DNA of 17,915 nt from CAWUJK01 sp963922865. GTDB taxonomy: Bacteria; Patescibacteriota; Gracilibacteria; BD1-5; UBA6164. Shown one piece after another: positions 9,203 to 17,812 of the stretch (position 1 is its first letter; the number at the start of each line of letters is the position of its first letter). The stretch spans positions 1-17,915 of the forward strand of contig CAWUJK010000028.1 in assembly GCA_963922865.1 (NCBI GenBank), given 5' to 3'. The notes beneath the pieces are model-generated. The model did no database searches. It had not been told where the DNA came from and saw only the letters and a program-made list of their open reading frames with translations. The position numbers and the translations under genes were made by a program.

Positions 9203-10132
9203 TTATTTAATTTTAACAAAATCAAGTATCTCCAAAATAATATCTTTTTCACTTATATTCTCAGCCATAGCTTCATAGTTTAAAACTAGTCTATGAGCCA
9301 AAACAGAAACAGCAATTTCTTTTATATCTTCTGGAATTACGAAATCTCTATCATTTAAAAAAGCTAAAACTTTAGAGGCTTTTAAGAGAGAAATACTTCC
9401 TCTTGGAGAAATTCAATAAGATAAATATTTGTGTTTTTTTCTAGTTTGTTCTACTATGTCAGTAATATAAAATAAAATATTTTCAGAAACATGAATCAAA
9501 TCAATTTGTTTTCTTATTTCTAAAACATCTTTTTTGGAAAGTACTTTTTTTATTTTAGAGCTTTCTATATTTTTTATATTTTCTAAAATCTTTATTTCTT
9601 CTTGTTTACTAGGATAATCAACATAACTTTTCATCATAAATCTATCAAGCTCAGCTTCTGGTAGTTTATAGGTTCATGATTGTTCTATAGGATTTTGAGT
9701 AGCCAGTACTATAAAAGGATCAGCTAAACTAAAACTTTGTTCTCAAATAGTTATTTGTTTTTCAGCCATAGCTTCAAGTAAAGCTGATTGAACCTTACTT
9801 GGGGCTCTATTTATCTCATCTGCTAATAAAAAATTTGTAAAAATAGGTCATTTTTTGGTTTCAAATTCTCAATTATTAGCATTATAAATTTCTGTTCAAA
9901 CCAAATCACTTGGCAATAAATCAGGAGTAAACTGTACTCTAGAAAAATCTAATCCAAGCGTTTTACTCAAACTGTCTATAGTCAAAGTTTTTGCTACTCA
10001 AGGAACTCACTCCAATAATATATGCCCCCCTGAAAAAAGAACTATAATCAAATCTCTCACCAACTTTTCTTGCCCTATAATTTTTTTATGAACTTCAGAT
10101 ATTGTGTTATTTATTTTGCTTATAGTTGACAT
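9203..10132 (-). CDS. moxR: MoxR family AAA+ ATPase
   Basis: A 309-residue MoxR-type AAA+ ATPase, a chaperone-like enzyme that remodels or activates partner complexes, here probably the Bat VWA proteins. Motifs in order are Walker A GVPGVAKT (42-49, both P-loop glycines shown are encoded with TGA or GGN), Walker B LLADE followed by INRAPSKVQSALLEAM (102-122), sensor region ATQNPIEQSGTYKLPEAELD (144-163), and a C-terminal lid with SPRGSISLLKASK. Length is normal. It is the first gene of the leftward Bat operon, preceded by a good promoter and followed by a long inverted repeat. No Shine-Dalgarno sequence precedes the ATG. Confidence 0.95.
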
Positions 10133-10162
10133 ATTTTATAAATTAAAAATTAACTATATTTA

Positions 10163-10189
10163 ATTATAGCTAATGATAAAATTTTTCAA
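10163..10189 (-). promoter_or_regulatory. Promoter of moxR/Bat operon
   Basis: On the minus strand TTGAAA (10184-10189) and a perfect TATAAT (10163-10168) are separated by 15 bases, 30 bases before the moxR ATG. The spacer is slightly short, but the -10 is ideal and the placement suits a short leader. Confidence 0.55.
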
Positions 10190-10230
10190 GAAAATAAATG
10201 TTGACTTTGATTACTTTTTTGTAAAAATAT

Positions 10231-10265
10231 TTTTAAAAAAATAAAATCACTATAAACATAGTGAT
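10231..10265 (-). terminator. Intrinsic terminator of the uracil phosphoribosyltransferase gene
   Basis: On the minus strand ATCACTAT (10258-10265) pairs with ATAGTGAT (10246-10253) across loop GTTT, followed by TTTATTTTTTT. This is a standard intrinsic terminator. The stem contains the last codons and TAG stop of the gene, so coding sequence and terminator overlap. Confidence 0.75.
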
Positions 10266-11002
10266 AGCCTGTTATAAAAAACACCTTTTTCTCTTTCTCA
10301 AAGAGAAGCAGTAATTTTTTGAATTAAATCAGGATGGTTTTTATATATGTTAAAAAGTTTATAACCCGCATCTCAAAATCCAGGTACTATAAAACCTCTT
10401 TTATCAAGTTTTTCATCAACATTTCAGGTTGTAATATAAATATTAGGATATTTTGATTGAAGATTTTTTATTCATTCAGGGGCAGCAAGTAAGCAAGCAA
10501 CTTGAAACCTATTTTTTTCAACAACCCCGTCAAGACTTTCTATAATTGTCTCAATAGATCAAGCAGTAGCTAACATAATATCAAGTATATAAACAAATCA
10601 TTCTTCATTTTTCATTCTATCTAATACACTTTCTAGATAAGGAAGATATGTTAGTTTTGTTTGATTTGGATTATCTTCATCACGAGCAAGTCAAAAATGA
10701 ACAAAGTTTTCTTTATCTAAAACAGTATCCATATCAATAAGCGCATCAAAGAATCATATACCAGCTCTCCAGGGAAAAATTAATGTATCTTGTTTTTTCA
10801 AATCAAGAGATTCCAAAATTTTAGTTAATGTGTGTTTTGATGAGTTATACCAATCAATTCCATCTACTGTTATATGATCAGTAGCCCTTTTTATAGGATC
10901 TAAACTAGTATCTAAATAATCCTTTCTTAAAAGCTCAGGAACTCAATCTTTCAATTGTGAAACTCTTTTGTGATTAATCCCATCAAATTTTTTATCAACC
11001 AT
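10250..11002 (-). CDS. upp: Uracil phosphoribosyltransferase
   Basis: It converts uracil and PRPP to UMP, the pyrimidine salvage step. The 250-residue product aligns through the family: FPWRAGIGFFDAL (76-88, matching the PRPP loop of type PxLRAGxGM), the acidic PRPP site DIMLATAGS (141-149, usually DPMLATGGS), LLAAPEGI (171-178) and the uracil-binding VPGFGDAGYKLF (206-217, usually PGLGDAGDRxFG). It is longer than the roughly 210-residue E. coli enzyme, with about 30 extra N-terminal residues and a C-terminal tail. The Asp-Pro to Asp-Ile and Asp-Arg to Tyr-Lys changes are unusual but leave the main site recognisable. It stands alone between its own promoter and terminator. Confidence 0.85.
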
Positions 11003-11036
11003 ATTTTTATCTAATTAATAAATATAAATTCATAGT

Positions 11037-11064
11037 ATTATAGAAACAATATATATTTTGTCAA
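11037..11064 (-). promoter_or_regulatory. Consensus promoter for the uracil phosphoribosyltransferase gene
   Basis: On the minus strand TTGACA (11059-11064) and TATAAT (11037-11042) are both perfect sigma70-type hexamers, with a 16-base spacer. Transcription would start near 11030, leaving about 28 untranslated bases before the ATG at 11002. It is the best promoter in the window. Confidence 0.8.
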
Positions 11065-11078
11065 TTTACAAATATAGA

Positions 11079-12575
11079 CTAGTTCCTTTTTTTGAAATAA
11101 AGTATCAAAAAAATAAGTACAATAAAATAAACAATTTCAATATAAACTCCCCAAACTCAAAAATCATAACTTAATACACTAAAATTTTTTGTTCAAAAAA
11201 ATTTTACAACCAGCATATCCCATTTCAAAAAAATCCAAGCAATATATCAAACCACATATCATAAAATTGGAGCAAGCAAATAAAACAATATAGACAAAAA
11301 TCAAAAAAGCATAGCAACAGGAATAGTCCATGCTACTAAAACATTTGAAATTGGAGCTAAAATAGAAACCTGACCAAAATTAAAAATCATAATAGGTAAA
11401 GTAAAACTAAGGGCTGACATTGTTAAAACAAAAGCTTCTTTTATAGCTAAAAAATTTGGCATAAAATCAAAAACTTTTTCCCAAAAATTTCAAGTGTACA
11501 ATATTCATAAAACCGCCAAAAAAGACAAAGTAAAACTTATATCATAATTTAGTATAAAAGGTGAGAAAAAAGACATTAAAAAAGCAGTTAAAATCAGCAC
11601 AGTAAAGTTATTTGAGCCTCTTCCACCAGACATTATATAATAAGCAATAAGCCCCATTATAGAAGCTCTTATTACAGGAGCAGTATCTCAGACCAAAAGG
11701 GTAAATAACCCTACTACAACGGTAATCAAAATAATTCTTAAAAAAACAGGAAAAACCCTAAATAAAAAACTAAAAAAAACAATCAAAATAGTTATATTAA
11801 AACCAGAAACAGCTATAAAATGAGTAAGCCCAGAATTATTGAAATTATTTTTTAAGTCCAAAGATAAGTTTTCTCTCGCTCAAATTAATATTCAAGCCAA
11901 AAAAATAGCTTCATTTTTTGGATAAATATCATATATAATAAACAAAAATTTCTCTCTTAAATCATCTATTTTTTCCAAAATAAAATTTCTTTTTTTCTTT
12001 CAGGTTTTTTCTATAAAAGCAAGATAAGTTTTAAAATATATGTTTTTTGACAACAAAAAGTTTTTATACTCAAAATCATTAAAGTCTTGTATAAACTCTA
12101 TCTTTGCTTTACTTGAAACTATATCTCAAAGCTTAATTTCATAATTTTTTGCCACACTTAAAATAGCTAAAATATCGCTTTTAGAAGATATTTTATTGTT
12201 ATTAATACTAATTAGTTTAGCTATATATTGGTTATTATATTCTTTTATTTTATAAACTTCTATTAGTTCAAACTCTAAAAAATTATTAAATCCACTATCA
12301 TAGTTTTTTATCAAATCAATATTTTTCTTAGTTTTATCTAAATAGTTTTGCGAAATAAATATTCAAAAAACAAAAAAACAAATAAATAAAACAAAATAAA
12401 TAAAAAATTTAATTTTATTGTCAAAATAAAAAATTAAATTCAATAAAAAAATTCATAAAAAACAAAGAATCATCAAAGACAAGCTATAATTTCAAAGTAA
12501 ATTATTACAAAAAACTCAAAACAAAAAAGATATAAGCAATATATTAAGCAATACATTTTTTGATATCTTTTGCAT
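11079..12575 (-). CDS. comEC: ComEC/Rec2 family DNA-uptake channel, without the lactamase domain
   Basis: ComEC carries single-stranded DNA across the inner membrane during natural transformation. The 498-residue product has several N-terminal helices, a soluble region of roughly 170 residues (the DUF4131/OB-like part), then the Competence domain. That domain shows the conserved SGLTHFIAVSGFNITIL around His252, then DTAPVIRASIMG and many membrane helices to the end. The protein stops where family members often continue into a metallo-beta-lactamase-like domain; none is visible here. The start ATG at 12575 follows the terminator of the upstream Lgt-like gene, so it may depend on readthrough or a promoter I could not pick out. 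The prepilin-like gene at 14599 could belong to the same uptake machinery. Confidence 0.88.
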
Positions 12576-12584
12576 AAAAATATT

Positions 12585-12622
12585 ATTAAAAAAATAAAAC
12601 CTATTCAAAGGGAGGTTTTATT
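12585..12622 (-). terminator. Intrinsic terminator after the Lgt-like gene
   Basis: On the minus strand AATAAAACCT (12613-12622) pairs perfectly with AGGTTTTATT (12593-12602) across a 10-base loop, followed by a T-rich run (TTTTTTTAATAA). It directly overlaps the Lgt-like stop codon and precedes comEC, so it may lower comEC expression. Confidence 0.75.
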
Positions 12623-13481
12623 ATTTATGATGATCTATTATAACAGCAGTATCTTTGGTAGAAATTTTGGATAAAATATAAAGTCTATAAAAACTAAATA
12701 TCATAAGACCAATTCACAATATTTGACTCATATTCAAAAACACTAAACCATCAAATATATCATGTTTTCAAGAAAAATTTTCAAACACAATAATTATAAA
12801 AGAAAAAATAATTAATCAAATATATCATATAAACCCCTTAACTTTTATATACAAAGATAAAATATATAAAGTAGCAAATTCTATAAAAAATAATATGAAA
12901 TAAATTATAGCCAAAGGAAAAACAGGAGTTGATGAAATAGGAGAAAAAGGATTATTATAAGTTATTTCTATTCAAATATTTGTATTAGTTCAATAAACTT
13001 GGCCTCAAAAAAGAGCTCAAATATATCATATACAAAGAGCTAGTAAAAAACTAAGAACTATAGGATCTATATATTTTATAAGTTTTTCTCTTCTAAATTT
13101 TATACTAATAAGAAAAACTAACATAAATCAAAAAATAGCACCAAACAAAGAAAAATCATAATCTGTAGTAATAAAAAACTGTGAGATACTTTCTATAAAC
13201 TTCAAATCATGCCATTTTGAAATAACATAAAATAACCTAGAAAAGAAAAATATAGATATAAAATACCAAAGCGCATTACCAGTAAGTATAGTTAAATCAA
13301 AGCTATATCTATCTCTTAGTTTTCTAAGCATATAAAAAAACACAAAAAAAGATATAAGCAAAAATATACCAAAAATATAAATAGGATATCAAAAAATACT
13401 AATAAATGGATACAAACTAGCAATATTATTCAAATAAAAACACTCTATACAAATATTATAAGGCTTAGTTAAAAAAATCAA
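12621..13481 (-). CDS. Lgt-like integral membrane protein, catalytic residues apparently missing
   Basis: A 286-residue protein with about seven membrane helices and the layout of prolipoprotein diacylglyceryl transferase: N-terminal YPFISIFGYPIYIFG, RLFYVI in the second block, FSLFGAIFG where Lgt has its HGG loop, CIGYIGALFGGQVYG where Lgt has GRxGNFINGE, STPVFPLAIIY where Lgt has HPTQLY, and a final DIFDGLVFLNMSQILGI block. By this by-eye alignment the catalytic His, Arg, Asn and Glu are all replaced. It may be a pseudo-enzyme or a divergent relative with another function. No ATG exists near the expected N-terminus; the likely start is TTG at 13481, inside a palindrome. The first in-frame ATG lies about 50 codons later and would remove the first helix. 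Confidence 0.65.
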
Positions 13482-13495
13482 ATTAATTTGATTTT
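13474..13495. promoter_or_regulatory. 22-bp perfect palindrome in the divergent control region
   Basis: AAAATCAAATTAATTTGATT followed by TT is a perfect inverted repeat centred between 13484 and 13485. It contains the proposed TTG start of the leftward Lgt-like gene and overlaps the -35 candidate of the rightward operon. It fits an operator for a dimeric repressor acting on both directions, but AT-rich DNA gives palindromes more often by chance. Confidence 0.5.
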
Positions 13496-13514
13496 AAAAA
13501 TCATAGAGTATACT
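13487..13514 (+). promoter_or_regulatory. Promoter candidate for the rightward WecA-like/fmt/prmC operon
   Basis: TTTGAT (13487-13492) and TATACT (13509-13514) are 16 bases apart, 35 bases before the ATG at 13550. The -10 lies in the palindrome AGTATACT (13507-13514), so the minus strand also reads TATACT and could serve the Lgt-like gene. A convincing minus-strand -35 was not seen. Confidence 0.5.
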
Positions 13515-13549
13515 TCAAAAAACACTCACGAAAATAAATACTTAAAAAA

Positions 13550-14623
13550 ATGCTAGACATATTCATAACATTTTTAGTTTCAATTCTACTATCCTATAGT
13601 TTTATAATAATATTTTCTAAAATATTTTACAAACTAAACATAGTAGATAACCCTAAAAAGTACAACAAAAAAAGAAAACCAATACCATACTCTATGTGAA
13701 TAATATTTTTTATAATATTTTTTATAGTGAGTTACTTTTTTATAGAGCATAGTTATAAACTATATTTATTATGGTTTTTTGGTTTTGTTGTAACATTTAT
13801 AAGCTTTATAGATGATAGGCTAAATGTAAGTGCAAAAATGAGGCTAATTGTTCAAATAATAATTTGAGCCACAATTTGAATAACATCAATAAAAATATGA
13901 TATGTAAGTAATATTTTTGGTTGAATAATAAACCTAGACACATATTATTTTGAGATTTTCAATCACACAATATATATAATACCACTACTTTTTACAATAA
14001 TTTGGTATGTATTTATTTTTAACTCTCTAAATTGGACAGATGGAATACAAGGAAATACCTCAGGTTTATGAATAATATCATTTTTTATTTTATTTTTATT
14101 GTGAGTAATACTATTTAATAAGGATAACTACGAAGGTTGAGTAGAAAACGCTAAGTTTATAATGCAGCTTGCAACAATAATAGTTTGAATACTTTTACCT
14201 TTTTTAGTATTTGATTTAAAAGAAAAAGTCCTCATGTGAGACACATGAACTATGTTTTTGTGATTTATGCTTGCATCTTTATCAATAATATCTTGATGAA
14301 AAATAGCAACAGTAATGGTAGTTTTTTGAATATATTGTGTTGATGCAATATATGTTATAACAAGAAGACTAATAAAAAGAAAAAATCCTCTATCATGAGA
14401 TTTCACACACCTACATCATAGGTTATTAAACATATGACTTAGTGCAAAACAAGTTTTAACTATAATATTTTCACTTTCTTTGATTTTTTGAATAACGGCT
14501 CTATTTCTTGATAAAATATGAAAAATAATTGTATTTGTAATTATAGTTTTTGTGGTTATATTTATAAATGAAATAGTTAGGATAATAAAAAGAAACCTAT
14601 GAGACAAAACAGAGAGAAAATAA
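13550..14623 (+). CDS. WecA/TagO-type undecaprenyl-phosphate glycosyl-1-phosphate transferase
   Basis: This enzyme family moves a sugar-1-phosphate from a UDP-sugar to undecaprenyl phosphate, starting a cell-surface glycan on the inner face of the membrane. The 357-residue product has about ten membrane helices and the family's catalytic loops: Asp88-Asp89 in FIDDRLNVSAKMRL, NWTDGIQG (161-168), GDTG (230-233, both glycines TGA) and the HLHHRL motif (287-292), which favours the WecA/TagO branch over MraY. The exact sugar cannot be told. It opens the rightward operon and overlaps the next gene by 25 bases. A short lysine/arginine-rich tail ends the protein. Confidence 0.85.
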
Positions 14624-15285
14624 TAAAAAAAGCATTTAGTATTGCTGAGTTGATAATTGTAAGCTCAATTTTGATTTTAACCTCACTTTCAGGAGTATTT
14701 TATTTTAACAGCTACATAGAAGAACTAAGTTTTAAAAAATCAATAAATAAGATAAAAACTAAGTTTAATTCTTTGGACAATAAAATAAATAAAAAAGAAA
14801 TATTTGACTATGAAATAGTTTTTAAAAAAAATGAGCCCTACTATATTTCTTGAGAAAATATATTTAATCTAGAGACAAAAATCAAAATAAAAGAAATAAA
14901 AAATGATGAAATTAGCCTAAAGTTTGATTCTACAAAAAATTGAATTTGAAAAATAAGATTATATGAAAACGACAAACTAAAACAAACTAAAATAATCTCA
15001 CAAACTTGAATATTTACTTGAAGCTTAAAGCAAAACAATAGTTATAAAATAAAATCCTCTTTTTCTTGAGAAACACTAAATAGCATAAATCTTGATTATT
15101 TTGGAGATAAAAAACCTATAAAATTAATAAAAATAGAAACAAAAACTGATAAGGATCTAGAAAAAATAAAAGCAATAAATATTTTATGAAAAAAAGAATT
15201 TTGAGAAAATAAACTAAACGACAAATTAACATTAACTTTTGAAAATGAAAGTTGAGTTACACAAAAATTAGAAATTAAAAAATAA
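14599..15285 (+). CDS. Type IV prepilin-like protein
   Basis: A 228-residue protein with a class-III (prepilin) signal: a basic leader, then KKA before FSIAELIIVSSILILTS. Cleavage would fall after Ala12, giving Phe at +1 and the essential Glu at +5 (Glu17). Ala rather than Gly at -1 is tolerated in minor pilins. After one N-terminal helix, the rest is a hydrophilic, Lys/Asn-rich region of alternating strands without recognisable motifs. It is probably a minor pilin or pseudopilin of a type IV pilus or DNA-uptake pilus, cleaved by a prepilin peptidase encoded elsewhere. Its start lies inside the end of the transferase gene, and it ends two bases before fmt. Confidence 0.72.
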
Positions 15286-15287
15286 AC

Positions 15288-16232
15288 ATGAAAATAGCAT
15301 TTTTTTGAACTTGAGACTTCTCAGCAAATATATTAAAAACTTTAGTAGAAAATTTTGAGAAGCAAATAAGCATAAAACTAGTAGTTTCTCAAGCAGATAA
15401 ACCAGTATGAAGAAAAAAACTATTAGAAAAAACTCCTGTAAAAAAACTAGCTCAAGAAAAACAACTAGAGATATTACAACCAGAAAAAATAAAAAATAAT
15501 TGAGAATTTTTTGAAAAGCTAAAAAACTTAAACCTAGACTTTATAGTAGTCGTAGCTTATTGAAAAATAATTCCTTGTGAGATTTTAAAAATACCAAAAA
15601 GTTGATGTATAAATATTCATGGAAGTATTTTACCAAAATATAGGTGAGCAAGCCCTATACAACAATCAATAAAAACCTGAGATAAACAAACCTGAATAAC
15701 TATAATGTATATGAGCAAGTGAATGGATGAGTGAGATATACTAAAAATAAAAAAAATAGAAATATGAGAAAAAGAAAAAACAAGAGATATATTCAAAAAA
15801 TTTGAAAAAATTTGACCTAAATTGCTAGTAGAAACATTAAACTGAGTAATAAAATGAGAACTAAAATGAATAAAACAAGATGAAACTAAAGCCAGCTATT
15901 GTTCAAAAATATCAAAAAAAGACTGAGAAATATTTTTTAGCAAACAAACATGAAAAGAAATTTATGATAAGTTTAGAGCATATTATGATTGGCCTGGAAT
16001 CTATAGTTTTTTTAATTGAAAAAAGATAAATTTTGAAAAAATAGAAAAAACAAACAAAAAAGCTATATGATTTAAGCAATGAGAAGTAATAAAAGATGAA
16101 AAACAAATATGAGTAGTATGTTTTGATAAGCAAATAATAATTATAAAAAAAGTAAAACTTGAATGAAAAAAGAGTATGGATATACTTTGTTTTATTAACT
16201 GAAATAAAGAATTTTTAAATTATAAATTTTAA
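15288..16232 (+). CDS. fmt: Methionyl-tRNA formyltransferase
   Basis: Formylates the initiator Met-tRNA using 10-formyltetrahydrofolate. The 314-residue product is full length. The N-terminal Rossmann-type domain starts KIAFFGTGDFS and has the catalytic triad in place: Asn109 and His111 in INIHGSILPKYRGASPIQ, and Asp147 in KGMDEGDIL. The spacing from His to Asp (36) equals that of the E. coli enzyme. The C-terminal OB-like domain includes FRAYYDWPGIYSF. Most glycines are TGA, including those of the FGTGD and KYRGA motifs, which makes this gene good evidence for code 25. It sits in the rightward operon with 2- and 4-base gaps to its neighbours. Confidence 0.96.
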
Positions 16233-16236
16233 AAAT

Positions 16237-17004
16237 ATGTTAAATATTGCACTAAACACATTTAGAGAGATAGTAAGAAATAAATTTTTGTACATGATAA
16301 TCTTTTTTGGATTTGTTTTTATACTATTCTCAATAATACTTTGAAGCCTATCAATGTGAGATGACAACAAAATAATAGTAGATTTTTGAATGAGTATGAT
16401 AGAAATTTTTTGAATAATTTGAGTGCTTTTTGTTGGTTCTCAACTTTTATTTAAAGAAATAGAATGAAAAACAATATTTTTAATATTATCAAAACCAATA
16501 AAAAGATATGAATTTATACTAGGAAAATTTATAGGGTTTAGTTCCACAATATTTCTTATAATATTATTTCAAGCTATTCTATATTTATCAGTGCTATTTT
16601 TTAAACAAATAGAAATCACAAAACTAATAATACACTCTATATTTTTTACTTTTTTAAAACTTGAGCTATTACTAGCACTGGTATTTTTCTTTTCAAGTTT
16701 TATGTCAAATATAATAACAATACTTGTATCAATGCTTTTTTATATGGTAGGGCATTCTTTTTGATTAATTCTTGATTTAGCATATAGAACCAAGAACGAA
16801 ATAGCTATACTTTTTTCTAAATCACTTCAGCTAATATTTCCTCCCTATGAGGCACTAAACATAAAAAACCATATATGAGGTTTGGCAGAGTTTTCAAATA
16901 AATTCTTTTTATACAACAGCGCTTATTCTATACTATACTTAACTATAATACTATATTTTACTATAATTATTTTTAATAAAAAGAAATTTGAAACTTGATC
17001 ATAA
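16237..17004 (+). CDS. ABC-2 type transporter permease
   Basis: A 255-residue protein with about six membrane helices and the start typical of ABC-2 permeases (NIALNTFREIVRNKFLYMIIF). The stretch KEIEGKTIFLILSKPIKRYE, then FILGKFIG, matches the coupling-helix region of NosY-type permeases, where a short amphipathic segment contacts the ATPase. It probably exports a lipid, peptide or other unknown substrate. No ATP-binding subunit is encoded in the window, so the partner must be elsewhere. It lies between fmt and prmC and overlaps prmC by 17 bases, which suggests shared transcription rather than shared function. Confidence 0.78.
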
Positions 17005-17812
17005 GAAAGAAAATTTGATTTTGCAAAAAGTAACTGGTCTAAGCAAAGAGCAGTTATTTTTAAAATGAGAAAATTTAAAACTAACTAGCAAACAAAAACA
17101 AGAGTATCAAAATTTTATATCAAGGCTAAAAAAATGAGAACCAATTGAATACATAATAGAAAAAGCTAATTTTTACGGAATAGATTTTTTTGTTGATTCA
17201 AGGGTTTTAATTCCTAGAGATGATACAGAAATAATGGTAAAAAATGCACTAAAGCAAGATTTTGATATACTTATTGATATATGAACGGGAAGTAGTTGTA
17301 TAGCAATATCAATTTTAAAAAATAAAAAACAAATAGAAAAGTGTTTTGTGGTAGATATAAGTAAAAAGGCTCTAGAAGTAAGTAAAATCAATATAAAAAA
17401 ACATAAACTGGAAGAAAAAATAGAAAGTATAAATGATAGTTTATTAGATAATTTTGAACCAAAAAGCAAGCAATACAACAAAAATTTAAATTTAAAAAAT
17501 GTTGTCATAACAGCAAATCTACCGTATATAAAAAATTGAGATTTTGAAAACATAGATAAGAAAACTCTTCAATTTGAGCCAGAAACAGCTCTTTATTGAT
17601 GAGAAAATACAGGTTTTGAATTATATGAAAAAATTATAGTTCAAGCATTAGAGTTTAAAAAAATTTACAATATAAAAAAGCTAACTTTGTTTATAGAGAT
17701 AGGGTTTGATCAAAGGCAAGTATGTAAAAATTTTTTGAAAGCCATTAATATTAAATTTAATGTTTTTAAGGATATTTTAGATATTGATAGATGTTTTAAG
17801 CTGGATTTATAG
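16988..17812 (+). CDS. prmC: Peptide chain release factor N5-glutamine methyltransferase PrmC
   Basis: Methylates the glutamine of the GGQ motif of release factors using S-adenosylmethionine. The 274-residue product has the N-terminal helical domain (LILQKVTGLSKEQLF), the linker RLKKGEPIEYII, IPRDDTE (75-81), the SAM loop DIGTGSSCIAIS (97-108; the first glycine is TGA) and the catalytic NLPY (177-180) where NPPY is usual. With TGA recoded, release relies on RF1 alone, so RF1 would be the expected substrate. No ATG fits: the frame is open into the permease gene and TTG at 16988 gives the normal N-terminus length; TTG at 17015 or 17021 is less likely. Confidence 0.9.

Noticed and set aside
14128..15038. 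Minus-strand open frames opposite the WecA-like and prepilin-like genes
   Set aside because: They lie antisense to genes with clear motifs and show no motifs themselves.
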